Source: Bryum argenteum (lineage: Eukaryota; Streptophyta; Bryopsida; Bryales; Bryaceae). Taken from it: a stretch of 64,000 nt of DNA. The notes under the pieces were generated by a model that saw nothing but the letters and a program-made list of their open reading frames with translations, was not told the origin of the DNA and did not search any database. The first letter of the stretch is position 1. Each line of letters starts with the position of its first letter. This document shows positions 33,681 to 48,467 of the stretch, piece by piece. The position numbers were made by a program, and so were the translations under genes. Location of the stretch: assembly GCA_037043015.1 (NCBI GenBank), contig CM073328.1, positions 2,343,409 to 2,407,408 on the forward strand, written 5' to 3'.

Positions 33681-35264
33681 TCATCTCCCGGGTGGCTCCA
33701 CCACCATTTTCAGTGCAACCTTCTGTCGAGGAGGTTTTGGACAACTCGTCTCCCTATGGCCATGCTCTCCGCAGTTTTGACAAGGTAGGATTTGCACAGC
33801 TCCGTTACCTTGCAAGGGCTCGTTAAAGCACCCGGTCGCATAATGACCATCTTTATCCGCACCGTAGTAGCACCGACATTGTCCGGTAGTCAGAACTCGA
33901 TCTCCGGATGGGCCGTTAGAACTAGCTCCCCGCCCATGACCGGATCTGCCTGGGTTACCGTTCGGTCGAGGGGGGTTCCCTCTTCCTCTTCCGTAACCGG
34001 TTTGGACCTGGTAGATGTACTGGACATCACCATCCGCATAATCATCATCATCCGGCATGGTGTACTCCACTCCGGTCTCTGCCTCCACGAAATGGACAGG
34101 TTTCTTCGCCTTTGCGTGGGGGCAGTCAGAAGCGAAATGGCCTGGCTCACGGCAGCGTGAACACCACACGTTCGACCTGGTACTTGAAGGTAGTTTTCGG
34201 GATGGTCGGTTCTCCGTGAGGTTGACCTTGATGGCGCGGAGTTCGTCCAGGAGAAGCTTCATGTTGTCTTCCGGTTCGACCTTGATCTTGATGGTCGCCT
34301 TCTCTTTACCGGATTTCGCGGTTTTGCTGCTGCTGGACCTCTTCGGGGGGTCCGACTCGCTGTCCGGATCGCCATCCTCCTCGGACTCCTTCTCAGCAGC
34401 ACTGTCGTCCTCGGAGCTGTCCGATTCCGTTTCCTCTTTCTTCTTCTTGCGGTCCTTCTCGCGTTGCTTCTTATTTTTCTCCTTCTTCGGATCACGCAGA
34501 GACAGGGCCGAGTCCTCGTAATCCTGAGCAGCCTCCATCGCCGCTCGGAGCGTAACCGGTTTGGTCCTCCGGATCTGGAAGGCCATCTCATTCGGGAGAC
34601 CGGCTATGTACCACTGAATGGCTACAATCGGAGCAATGTCCGTGGTGACCTTATTCATGAGGGACTTAACCCTCATCCCGTACTGCCGGATGTTCTCAGA
34701 CTTCTTCTTGGAGATCTCGCTCAACCGGCCCAGAGCTCTGGCCTCTCCTCCCGCTTCCCGGAAGGTGTGAAGGAATAACGCTGTGAGCTCCTCCCAGTTC
34801 TCGCGCACCTCATCCGGAACATCCATGAACCACTTGAGTGCTTCCCCCTTCATCATTCCGGAGAAGACTCTCAGCCGGGACTCCGGATCTTCCTGGTTGG
34901 CGTTCGCCGTGGTGGTGAACTCTTGCAACCAGTCGTCCACGTCCTTGCTACCATCTCCTTGGAAGCGGTTATACTTCAGGCGAGTGAGTGGAGCAGCTCT
35001 CCTTTGACCGGCAGGAGCGTCCATGAGGTTTGGCCTCCTTTCCTCCGGTGCAACTAGTATCTCCGCACCCGGTGGAGGGGCTGGTACGTTCAACTCCCTC
35101 ACAGGGGCAACAACCTCTTCCGGTGGCGCGGCGTATAGTGTTTCTTCTAGGCCGTACGGAAACTCTCGTGCTTGGGCAGTTGGGGTAACTACCGGAATGG
35201 TACTCCTCCTCGCAGACCGGGTAACACGTCGTGAGTCCGGTTCACTGGTTTGCCCTTGAGTCAT
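33681..35264 (-). CDS. Gag of element E with zinc knuckles (fossil)
   Basis: 527 codons open from MTQGQTSEPDSRR. Residues about 100-260 form a capsid-like retrotransposon gag domain (LKYNRFQGDGSKDVDDWLQ, EALKWFMDVPDEVRENWEEL, LFLHTFREAGGEA). A highly charged KKEKNKKQREKDRKKK linker with acidic Ser-rich stretches follows, then CCHC knuckles (CSRCREPGHFASDC, CQNCGEHGHRETSC) that would bind the RNA genome. Length and domain order are usual for a plant Ty3 gag. Confidence 0.9.
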   Translation of the reverse strand: MTQGQTSEPDSRRVTRSARRSTIPVVTPTAQAREFPYGLEETLYAAPPEEVVAPVRELNVPAPPPGAEILVAPEERRPNLMDAPAGQRRAAPLTRLKYNRFQGDGSKDVDDWLQEFTTTANANQEDPESRLRVFSGMMKGEALKWFMDVPDEVRENWEELTALFLHTFREAGGEARALGRLSEISKKKSENIRQYGMRVKSLMNKVTTDIAPIVAIQWYIAGLPNEMAFQIRRTKPVTLRAAMEAAQDYEDSALSLRDPKKEKNKKQREKDRKKKKEETESDSSEDDSAAEKESEEDGDPDSESDPPKRSSSSKTAKSGKEKATIKIKVEPEDNMKLLLDELRAIKVNLTENRPSRKLPSSTRSNVWCSRCREPGHFASDCPHAKAKKPVHFVEAETGVEYTMPDDDDYADGDVQYIYQVQTGYGRGRGNPPRPNGNPGRSGHGRGASSNGPSGDRVLTTGQCRCYYGADKDGHYATGCFNEPLQGNGAVQILPCQNCGEHGHRETSCPKPPRQKVALKMVVEPPGR

Positions 35265-35437
35265 GAAGCAACTTGCTGGTATTCCTCAGCAGGCCCCTCC
35301 CTCGTTCAGTCCGACTCACACTTGCGACTTCGTCCTGACGAGCTCACCAGCATCCCGATCTCCCGCAGCTCCCATCAGATCTACAAAAAGGAAATTCAGC
35401 GTTACACCAGGGAATTCTTGGCTTCACAGCTTTAGAA

Positions 35438-35455
35438 TCCCCGGCAACGGCGCCA
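35438..35455 (-). promoter_or_regulatory. tRNA primer-binding site of element E
   Basis: On the minus strand the site reads TGGCGCCGTTGCCGGGGA and begins 12 bases inside the LTR edge at 35468. From memory, this sequence is the tRNA-Asp-type primer site used by Athila/Tat elements, which supports the classification. Confidence 0.8.
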
Positions 35456-35467
35456 AAGTTTCACTCA

Positions 35468-37054
35468 TGTCGTGAGTTACCAGACCGAGAAGACCAAAAA
35501 TAGCCCAATTTTACTTATACAACCTAGCAAAATGGTCCACCTTCCGGGTAACGTTCCACGGAGATTCTGTGAAGTGTGAAGACAAAATGAAATCCGGACC
35601 GACCACCAATGGGCGCTACAACGACAGACACGTTCTGATTTACCGGATTAGGGAACGCAGGGATTGAGACCCGACTAGTTCCTTAACCCAAAACCCCAGG
35701 GGAACCAGTTTTGATTCTGATCCGGTTGCCCTCTCGATTCGAACGGCCCCTGTCCGGTGGGGACTTAGTATCCCGGGATGATTTATTTTAACCTCCGTAA
35801 ATCCTCGGAGGGATCCTTCCTATTCGTTTGGAAGAGCGCGGAATGTCGCTCCCTACCGGATGATCAAGGTGTCCGGAGTTCCACCCTTAGTATATCGACT
35901 ACCCTTTACTTCTCTCTTGGAGTTCCTTCCTTGCTACTACTGCCACTATCCGGACTCTCACCCAAACAGTGGGTCACATAGCAGTAGCCCGGTTTCCTCC
36001 CTAATCTGAGCCAACAAGAGGGGGGTTTACTCGTAATACGGATCGCAGTGCGTGGTATCCCGCCACTTGATCCGTTAGAATTCCACTAACATAGTCCGGG
36101 TTCGTGTACTACTCCTGGGAAAGGCTTTCCTCAACCGAACATCCCGTTCGGGAGGTTGGCAGTCAGATTAGCGTCTCTTGCTAACCCTAGTACCTCAGCC
36201 TAACCCGGTTAGTGTATCACCCCCCTAGGCGACGACTACTCCCAGGTATGCTCTGGTACTTCTCATGCGGACCTCTCACTGACTCTGTCACTCCCCTAGA
36301 GACCTCTCCCGGGTTCTGAGGTTGCAACCACCGAATCGACAAGGGACTTTCTGTGTCAACGACCCGGTTCAGACATCAACTGCGCACACACAATTACAAG
36401 ACCAGGACTACACACAATCGCGAATTTAGGTGCAAAGATCAACCTTTACTCACAAAAAGCGGAAACACAGAGAAGACCCGAAGGACTCCGCAGTCTTCTT
36501 GAAAATCAGAGGGTTCGGATTTCCGGAAACCTTATCGGATCCGGAATTCCGGGCCTCCGAGATTTCCGGGTGAGTGGCAAAAAGGCATCTACTATTTCTA
36601 GCTACTTCTAACCTAACTAATTACTAACTAAGGTCTTCTTCCGGCGGCGTGGGGCGCTCCTAATAACAACAAACCGGAGTTCTCCTTCCGAGACATCATC
36701 ACCCGGCCGCTCGAGACGTACACCGGGAATTACCCCGGTCATCATTGAGCCGCCGGTGATTATGTCGGGCGCCCGCGAGTTTTCCGGCCCCTTTCTCCGG
36801 GTCGACCGGCAGCCCCAGTCATCAACCCGGTAGGAGAACCGGTCCATCCGGACATCTCAGGGTATCAACCGCATATCAACAAGGGTATCCGGTAGGCTCT
36901 AAAATCCCCTAAGGTTAGCCGGAAGGATCCTAACACAAAATTACTACCTACGAACCGGTTTAAGCAGACCGGTTTTTATTTCTACTTGCTAAATTTACTA
37001 TTTTACTCCTAATTAATTGCTAAAAACAAAAATATTGGAGAACAGGGTTCGACA
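35468..37054 (-). repeat. 5' LTR of element E, about 1.59 kb
   Basis: On the plus strand it begins TGTCGTGAGTTACC and ends GGGTTCGACA. It is nearly identical to the outer parts of 23009-29409 and shows the uninterrupted target of solo LTR D near 36385. It lacks the LTR-encoded ORFs. Confidence 0.92.
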
Positions 37055-37059
37055 CCAAT

Positions 37060-37957
37060 TGTACATGCACAAGGACTCAATAAATCTTACGAAAGAAATG
37101 GTGGAGCTTTCCTGCTAACAAGAGAGGAAACATTGCTCTCTCTTGTTATGTGATTATAATTTCTCAAGCATTGGAAAACTCTCAAAAAATCCAAAGACTT
37201 TATTACAACAGTACACTTACATCTCCTATCTCCCATCTCAATTTTGCACCTACCCGATCAAAATTGTTGTTGTGGTGGGGAGATTTTTACAAGTTGCACA
37301 AATATGAATGGAATATTGTCCCAAAACTTGGTTACAACGGTCACCAAATTTGACTCTCCGCATATAATACAATCTTCTTGATGAGGACCATTTGAACTAT
37401 CCATTCCTTTCATTCAAAATTTGAAATCGGCAATAATCCCACACATTTTTGTAAACATGACATTTACTTTGGGATGGAGGAAGTAGGTGGGGTCGTTGAT
37501 ATTTATGTCTAATATCCCAAATATATAACACCTTAGTCATGTTGTCTTTGACAATAAAGACAGGTGCCTCAATTAGGGGCAAACTTAGAACTGTGGTCTC
37601 GATCTTTGAAAAAAAACAAGGGCCTCGGTGAGTGGTAAATTATTAGCCGTAATTAGAAGGGAAAAAAGTGCCTCAAGGATAGAAATAGTTTCTTGCATAT
37701 AAATTTCAATACTCTTTCCCACTTCTGTACTTTGCAAGAGTCTTCTTGTAGTGCATGAATAGCTTGCCGTGGGAGTACATGAGACAAGTACTATTTGTCT
37801 ACCTCCTTAAAAATAAAAGGTTTAGGTTTAAGGGGCAAAGACGCAAATCTTAAATATAATTGAGAAATAAAGCAAGGGCCTTGGGTTGTCGAAGAGTTAG
37901 AATCTTAGTTTTATTAATAAATAACATGAGACCCATGATAATCAGTCTTGTTAATAA
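37060..37957. other. Intergenic stretch with a partial copy of the downstream promoter region
   Basis: No coding potential is seen. The segment at about 37660-37785 (CATATAAATTTC, then GAGTCTTCTTGTAGTGC and ATAGCTTG) resembles 38030-38135 directly upstream of the three-exon gene. It looks like a duplicated promoter/5'-leader left by a local rearrangement. Confidence 0.5.
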
Positions 37958-38040
37958 ATATTGCCTCGAGGGTAAGTAGTAGGAAAATATTGCCTCGAGG
38001 GTAAATAGTAGGAAAATATTTCCTCGAGGGTAAGTAGTAG
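37958..38040 (+). repeat. 29-bp tandem repeat, about three copies
   Basis: The unit begins ATATTGCCTCGAGGGTAAGT and is repeated almost exactly. It lies immediately upstream of the TATA box of the three-exon gene. Confidence 0.85.
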
Positions 38041-38049
38041 TTTCAAGCG

Positions 38050-38057
38050 TATAAATT
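38050..38057 (+). promoter_or_regulatory. TATA box candidate of the three-exon gene
   Basis: TATAAATT lies 285 bases before the inferred ATG at 38335, directly after the tandem repeat. A matching motif occurs in the upstream duplicate at about 37698. Confidence 0.45.
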
Positions 38058-38334
38058 GTGATCATCTCTTCATTACTTCCTCATTTTCAAGAGAGTCTTC
38101 TTGTAGCGCGTCGATAGCTTGAGAGTGCGGGTGTAAATAATGTACCTTTGTTTTATTGTCATTCTTATCTAACATTGATAAGCTCATATATTACCGTGTC
38201 GTAAGTGGGTTTTTAAGAGCTCAACCCCTTTAAGTATTTGGTATCCTCGTGTCAGAAAGTTCTTTAGAGTCATCAAAAGTCTAAGACGTCCACTGATTAA
38301 TTTGTTCCTTGCTTATTGCTCAAGTGCTTTTGGG

Positions 38335-39736
38335 ATGGAAACTCGTTCGCGGAAATCGCCTAAAGTAGAGATTTCTTGCGGTGAAAGTGACTCCATCAAG
38401 GAAAGCTCACCATACCAACCCACTCGCCGGTAAGTAAAATGTGTGCCAAACCTTCTTTGTATTATGCATGTTCATTTGTTTTTTGAAGACTTGATTAAGG
38501 CACATCAATAATAATAGTTAAAAAATAATAAGCATAGATTTGTGTTCAAAGAAATAGAAGCTTTTACGCTATTAACATCTTTTTCTCATTACCACTTTCA
38601 AAAACAAATTGTTTGATTTGCATATGCTTTGCAGTTCCTTACGTAGCAAGACTCCAAAAAGACTTCTCGCCGAGGACGTGGATTGCAATTTAGGCAACAA
38701 GGCTTCAAAAGAGCTTTTTGCAATAGGGTTTTCTGATGCACATGAAAATGATAAGAAACGGCAAAAGAGGAAGATTTTTTGGAATAAACAATTTCGCGAC
38801 TTCAAATGCGAGCATACCGGTGGTCCAAGCTATGGAGTATTGTTGAAGAATGATCCAGCTCGAGAAGTCTCAAAGCATCGAAGCAATCTTGCCAAGTCAG
38901 TTTTGAATGATGACTTTGTTTTGATAAAGGGCAAGCCCTCAAAGGAAAAGGCATACCCCAATTGCAGTGAGCATATCATCAGGGAAGCTGATGATCTCCA
39001 GTATGAGTTCGACATGACAATAGAGATTCTCTCAAGCACAATTCAAAGGTTATGTGAATTTATAGACATCTTCTCTGCTGCAAATGACAACCACACAAAG
39101 CTACCGCCGGCCAAGGAGTTCTTTAATGTGGTAAGCACCCTTTCAAATAAACACTACTATCAATTTGGAAAGATTTGTTGTTCATCAAATATCCATTGTC
39201 AATGTAGAATGACTCCTAAAAGACATCACGTTTGGAAGTTTTGTTCAAAAAAAAACAACCAGAGCTGTTTACCTCAAGTGAATTCATTTAGGATTAAATG
39301 TTATTGTTGATTTCAATGGATCTGTTCAATTTGTTGATGATGAGTACCATAGAGAACTTGTATTAAAAAAAATCTTTGATCTTGTCCAAAATCTAAATAT
39401 CTCTTTCTTAATATCGATTCTTTTCTACAGGTTTACCAAAAATGCATTGAACGCTTGTATGGTGAGAAGAAGGTGAAGGAAGAGAAGAAGAAGGAGAAGG
39501 AAGAGAAGAAGAAGGTGAAGGAAGAGAAGAACGAGAACAACATGCTCATACTTGGTTCAGAGACACCTGTACACTTTGTGGACATTCTTAATGAGATTCC
39601 ACTTCATGAGATACTTGCGGAGCTCATAGAAAAGGAGGTGGAAGAAAGAATGGCAAAAGAGAAACGAACTGAGAAATTTGCGAAAATGTATGAAGAGAAT
39701 CCGCACCCTTCTTGGAAATATTGCGACTCACTTTGA
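38335..39736 (+). CDS. Unrecognised three-exon host gene
   Basis: Inferred exons are 38335-38429, 38635-39130 and 39431-39736. Donors (GTAAGT at 38430, GTAAGC at 39131) and acceptors (TTTGCAG ending 38634, TCTACAG ending 39430) are canonical. The phases agree and give 298 residues starting METRSRKSPKVE. The N-terminus is basic. The middle has FWNKQFRDFKCEHTGGPSYG and a helical stretch with EFDMTIEILSSTIQRL. Exon 3 carries a Lys/Glu run made of repeated KKEKEEKKKVKEEK units, probably a long helix, then ETPVHFVDILNEIP and a charged helical tail. No signal peptide or membrane segment is seen. I do not know the family. A decayed copy of exons 2-3 and the 3' flank lies 2.3 kb downstream. The start is the first ATG that splices in frame; a longer 5' exon is possible. 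Confidence 0.65.
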
Positions 39737-41089
39737 GTCTCGAAGTAGAGTTTTAGTCACTTTTGACTTATTTGAATACTTGAAAGGGTTTGAGACCACC
39801 AAAGACGTAGGATTTGTGATAGGCTACTAGAACTAATGCCTCGTAATATTTGGAGTATCAAACTTATTTAGCAACTTGATTTAGTCTTGAAGTGGTTTTG
39901 AGTATAAAGCCCAAACATTTATCTTGTGATAAGTGTGAGAATATTGTATGTTTGTATATTGGATATTACATAAATATTGTTGTTGATAATTTGTCTCTGT
40001 GCGAGATTAAAGTGGGCAGGTAGAGAGATGGTAGTCTCACTTAAAAGTTAATTAGGAGGGCACAGATTTAGATTGCATTTTCATCTCCACATGTAAGATT
40101 ACTTTGCTCTTGGTAGATAAGATAAGGATGTAGGAAGTCTCTAGAGATCTAAGGATAGAGAGCCTATTTTGAATTTCAAGAGTAATTCAATTTGAGTCAC
40201 GTGTATTTGCAAGTTGGTCAATGGTAGAGACTAATGTCAACATTCTTTGTAATCAACATGAACATATTTCTCCATCTCTAGAAAGTATTTGAAATAGAAT
40301 CACAGACACTAGAATCATTACTAAGAAGTGATCAATATAATCTTAATTTTGTGATACATAAGTAAGAAGGGACAAATATGTTTCCTACACAGGCTCTAAC
40401 ATGTATTGCTTTGAGTTCTCAAAGTACATTGCCTTTCAAATATTGGACATTATTTTGTGTGAAGATGCTTCAAGCGGACATGGGGTAGGACAAGTATGGA
40501 AATTAATTACACACTGGTACCTATTGTAAGTGAATATCAATATCAAAAATTCATCAGAAGTTGTGGAAATGGAACCAAATGTATTAAATTTAGTTTCTCG
40601 TGACGAAAGTGATGCACACAAAATTGAAATTTAAAACTTTCTAAGACTGGTGGATTTTGGCACTAATTTATCATTTGCTAGATAAGAAAATGGTAGACTA
40701 ATTGTATGATGGACGTCAGAGGGTTTAGATATTGAGGAGTTGTGACATGAGCTACAACTCCTTTTTTTTCTTACAATTATTTGGTAAATTATTGAAATGA
40801 TGATATGAATGCAAAACAAACATTGGTCAAAAGGAGTTGATCTAGTATTTCTTCCTTTTGGTATGTCCAGAGGACACGAGTCCTACAAACTAGTTTTACT
40901 TGTAATAACAAAGTTTTATTGTTAATTTACTTTCATGAGCAATTAGTCAAACCAAATTGCACTTAAGAGTATTGATGGAATTAAAAAGATCAAATACTAG
41001 CCTTACAACAACAAGGTTGTTCCAAAGTTTTACCCTTGCACGACACAAAATGCCACATCTTCACCATATCTTAGATTTTAGATTAAATA
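39737..41089. other. Spacer between the three-exon gene and its decayed copy
   Basis: The first 250 bases resemble 41690-42000, so they are the shared 3' flank. The rest is AT-rich with no recognised gene or repeat. Confidence 0.45.
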
Positions 41090-41690
41090 ATAAATTTGTG
41101 AGATCAACAATTTGGTGACTTTAAGTGTAAGCAAACTAATTGCAAAATATTCTCGAGGATTGATCCAACTTGAGGAGTCTCAAAGCATGAGTTTCAAAGC
41201 ATGGTAATGATCTTGCGTAATCTGTAATCTATTTTGGATGACGACTTTGCTCTTGTAGAAGGCAAGCCCCAAAAGGCAAAGACATGCATGAACCACTGTG
41301 AGCTTATCATCAAAGAAGACGATAATGTAATGTATGAAATTGACATGACAATAGAGATTTCGCGAAGGACAATTGGCAAATTTTGTCGTTTATAAAAGTC
41401 TTATAAGCTTAAAATGCCAATAGTGCAAACATACCACGAGTCGGAAAGTTCTTCAATGTAGTAATATATAGATAGAAGTTTATCTAGAAGGTAGAGAAGT
41501 AAAGGAGGAGGAGGAGAATAACACCAAGACCTTATTAGGTGGTGAGATACTCGTACACTTTATGGTGATTCTTAATGAGATTCCGCTAGATGAGGTATTT
41601 AAGTAGCTATTAGAAAAGGAGGCTCAAGGAAGAACAACACATGAGGAGAGCTAAGAAGGGTGCAAAAATATATGAGGAATATTTGCTCCC
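41090..41690 (+). pseudogene. Decayed tandem copy of the three-exon gene
   Basis: It aligns with 38780-39130 and 39455-39725. Shared pieces include TTTGGTGACTTTAAGTG against the CGCGACTTCAAATG region, GATGACGACTTTGCTCTTG against GATGACTTTGTTTTGA, GAAATTGACATGACAATAGA against the same motif, and CTTAATGAGATTCC in the last exon. Frame changes and stops are scattered through it, there is no usable start, and the second intron is shortened. Homology continues into the 3' flank to about 42000, so the duplication covered the gene and its 3' region. Confidence 0.75.
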
Positions 41691-42467
41691 TTTGCTTAAC
41701 TACTCCAACCCATGTTAAGTCTAGGAGTAGAAGTATATTCCATTTAAATAGGCACAAGAAATTGAAACCACCAAACACGCAACAACTTTGAGATGATTTC
41801 CTAATTAATATTTATGTCTTACTGTTTGAAATTCAAACTCATTAAGTAACTTGAGCTAGCCTTGAAGTAGTATTGGGAATGTAGCCCGAATATTTGTGTC
41901 ATGGATGAAAAGAGTGTATGAAGCTAATTGAATTTGTTTGTGTATTGAATGTTGCATGAAGATTATTGCTGTGAAAGATGCTCTTTGGGTATTACATGAT
42001 ACAACTGTTGTGCAAAACTTGAAGTCATTATTCAAGTTGGTTTTGTTTATTTCATTACAATATTTCAAGAACAATATTTCATTCATCTAAAGGAGTCATA
42101 CATCCATTCAGTTGGGGCTCCGCCGTCACGAATAGGTTTCGGGACGAGCTCAACGAGGAGTCCTCTCTCGCGCGCCCGGAGTGTTGGTCCTGCGCTCTCC
42201 GGCGCCATTGTCCAATTTTTCTTCGTTTCAGAATCGCTTGTTCTCATCTCATGCACTTGCCCCTTCACTTTCTTTATCATTCGCAACAAATCTCACGCAA
42301 TTCGGTGCAGTATTGGCCGAGTTAAACCGCTTCTTTCTTGTACCCCTTGGAAAGCATATTGGAGGCCTCCGATTTGGAAGTAGAGGGTGCTAAAATCTTT
42401 GGCCTGGATCATAGCGAGAGCCGTGATCGAATTCCAGTTTTAGGGTTTCGAGCGGTTAGCGGAAGCT

Positions 42468-46051
<3,584 letters not shown>

Positions 46052-46824
46052 TTGAGCCTTTAACTGGAGGTGTTACTGCGAAACCAGGACCATATAGAAA
46101 TTGATATACTCTTTGGTTCCAATCTTAATTCTTTTTTATAGGTCTTGGAGTTCCGGAGTTGAAAAGTGCTAAGGAAACGTCAAGAAGGATCAAACATATA
46201 GCATACTATTAACTGTGAGTTGAGGTCACAGTAACTTCTTACAAAGCTTCCACGCATTATAATCTTTACATTGAAATCTAGGGCTGTACCTTTCATTTGA
46301 TCTTCTGCCATGATCATTCAAGAAAGCTGCTCGTATTTTCACCTTGTATTGGCCTACGATTTGTTATTCAATGTTAATTGCAGTTATTGTGAAATTGAGT
46401 CCTATCTTGTTGGAGGGCCGCTTTACATGGGCCTTAAAAACATCTTTGAGCGCTTGAAGACGAGATTTACCAATTAGTGAGGTAGGAGTGGTACTCAATG
46501 AGATTATTATTGAAATGGGAGTCAAGTGAAAGTCACGATGCAATCTTGGTCATGTTTATGGCTCTGATTGGGCTTGGACAAATAGGGTTTAAAGATGGGT
46601 TTGAGGATGAATATAATTACCGGACAGAATGAAACTAGGACCAATGTGTGAGGAAAAACAAGGAAAAATGTAAATTTTGACAAAATGTAGTAGCAAATGG
46701 TTTGCATAGAGTCAAAGCAATAATCATAATCATCATGGCTTCTTATAGTGTGATGTTTTTATTGTTTTTAAAAGGTTGTTTTAAATGATACTCAATAAAT
46801 CAATTTTAGATTATACATGATTAA
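46052..46824. other. 3' flank of the helicase gene
   Basis: Probably contains the 3' untranslated region. No other gene or repeat is recognised up to the TAA (46822-46824) that borders the next element. Confidence 0.45.
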
Positions 46825-47239
46825 AGGCCCGTTCGCACCTGGCCTTAGAGGTCTTAGGAGGGGGTCTTAACTCTATTAAAAAGTGTGTGTTCCCACCTAC
46901 ATTCATTAGTAATTACCAATCCTACATGGATGTCCACATGGCACACTTTAAAGAGTAGGGTATTAGTAAACATTTAGGAGGACAAAAGAGATTTGAGCAA
47001 TAATAGGCAATACTTAAGGGAGCACCAATATTGGAAAGATTCTCAAATTTTCCTCACTTAAGAGTGGTCTTATGTGTTGTCCCACTTGAGGGGCCATTAC
47101 GTAATCCCCTTACTATTGATTACACCTTTACGAACCTCATTGATGACACCTTTCCTCAAAAGAAGGTATTCCTCCCCAAATTGTGGGGATGTTAAATTTT
47201 TATGCACGCTCTTTGCTAAGGTCAAGTGCGAACGGGCCT
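46825..47239. mobile_element. Harbinger/Tourist-like MITE, 415 bp
   Basis: Terminal inverted repeats AGGCCCGTTCGCAC and GTGCGAACGGGCCT are exact over 14 bases and then imperfect (CTGGCCTTAG / CTAAGGTCAA). TAA is duplicated at 46822-46824 and 47240-47242. It is non-coding. Confidence 0.8.
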
Positions 47240-47242
47240 TAA

Positions 47243-48219
47243 GTCTCTTAAACTATAAACTTTAACAATTGTGAAAAGGTGCACAACATGAATCATATTA
47301 CTCATATTACAATCATGATCAACATGCAACACTTACAATTGGATATATGATATAATATGCTTAGATTTGCTCTCCTCAACCCTTGAAGTTCTATGATCTA
47401 TGATTAAGATTCTGTGGCTTTGGGCAACTTATTCAAAATACTTAACCCCTAGGTTTCCTTGTGGTGTTGAAAGTTTGAAACCTCAAAACTGTAATTTTCT
47501 ACCTTTATGCACTTCCAAAAGTATTCCAAAAGTTGACTGTCGGATATTTATCAATTGCAAGTTGACAACATCCAAAGTTTGTGCAAATGTTTTTGGACAT
47601 TCCTTTGGAGACTTCAATAATTAATATCCGACAGTCAACTTTTGAGATACATTCATAACCATATATAATTTTTCTCATTGAGTTCATGAACATGTGCAAT
47701 ATCATTTTGAAGTTGATGTTGAGTTTTTATGGGACCCGTGCCATACGATTCATATGGGAGATAATATGATGAAATATTTTGGATAACAATTGTGTAGTCT
47801 CCCTTGGTAAAGTAATTTTTTATTTCAGAACCCTTTCAAATATTGATGAGGGGTAGCATTTTACAAATCACAAAATTCCTATGGGAACTTGAGGTCTTGC
47901 CAGTAGGTTCATATAGATTAGTAAAGACTCCTTCCCACTTCGCCTTTGTTTAGAGCATACATTAAAACTAAACACCTCCATGATTTGGGAGAAAGCCCTT
48001 GCTCTTAAGAAGGTGTCATCAATGAGGCTTGGCAAAGTGTCCTGAATAGTAGTCTCAATTACACAATGGCTCCTCAAAGGCCCCATTAGATAGATAGATA
48101 AGAACTCCAATCTTCAAATCGAAGATTGACGTGAATACAACGTCTGTTTGTAATGTCTTTACCTTAATGGCCACAGGACAAAGAGGTAATCGAACGGCCC
48201 CATCAACCAAGACCACTCT
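47243..48219. other. AT-rich stretch with a small hairpin, no recognised genes
   Basis: A local inverted repeat around 47510-47650 pairs CCAAAAGTTGACTGTCGGAT with ATCCGACAGTCAACTTTTG, with a spacer of under 100 bases. It may be a small MITE. Nothing else is recognised. Confidence 0.45.
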
Positions 48220-48223
48220 TAAC

Positions 48224-48463
48224 CCCTAAAGGTCCAGGAAAGCGAAAACTGCTTTTTGGAGTCCAAAATTCAGCCAACTTTGACCATTATAATCTCACAA
48301 ATGCAGAAGAATCAACGGTTCAATTTTGGCAAGTGAGTGGAAGGTTAAGTTCACTTCAAGATCCTACGGTTGGATCTTCCAAATAATTCTTAGATTGAGA
48401 GTTTTTAGGCTTAAAGTAAAAGAATGTCCATTTTTACAATTTTGCATCAAGAACCTTTAGGGG
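48224..48463. mobile_element. piggyBac-type MITE, 240 bp
   Basis: It is bordered by TTAA at 48220-48223 and 48464-48467. Ends are CCCCTAAAGGTCCAGG on the left and the complement of CCCCTAAAGGTTCTTG on the right. The interior (CCAACTTTGACCATTATAAT, CTCACAAATGCAGAAGAATC, GATCCTACGGTTGGATCTT) is shared in inverted orientation with 60587-60846 and with the subterminal part of the 5.7-kb element. Confidence 0.88.
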
Positions 48464-48467
48464 TTAA

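Larger units (their letters stand above)
23009..37054 (-). mobile_element. Element E: near-complete Athila/Tat-like Ty3 LTR retrotransposon with a nested solo LTR
   Basis: A 5-bp target duplication CCAAT flanks the element at 23004-23008 and 37055-37059. Order on the minus strand: LTR (35468-37054), primer-binding site, gag, protease, RT/RNase H, integrase, polypurine-like tract next to 29410, and LTR (23009-29409). The left LTR was later hit by solo LTR D (23935-28734). Without D the two LTRs are about 1.6 kb and nearly identical apart from small indels, so the insertion is recent. The coding region has roughly five or more breaks, so this copy is dead. The primer site, FIDDF motif and lack of a chromodomain place it in the Athila/Tat group. 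Confidence 0.92.
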
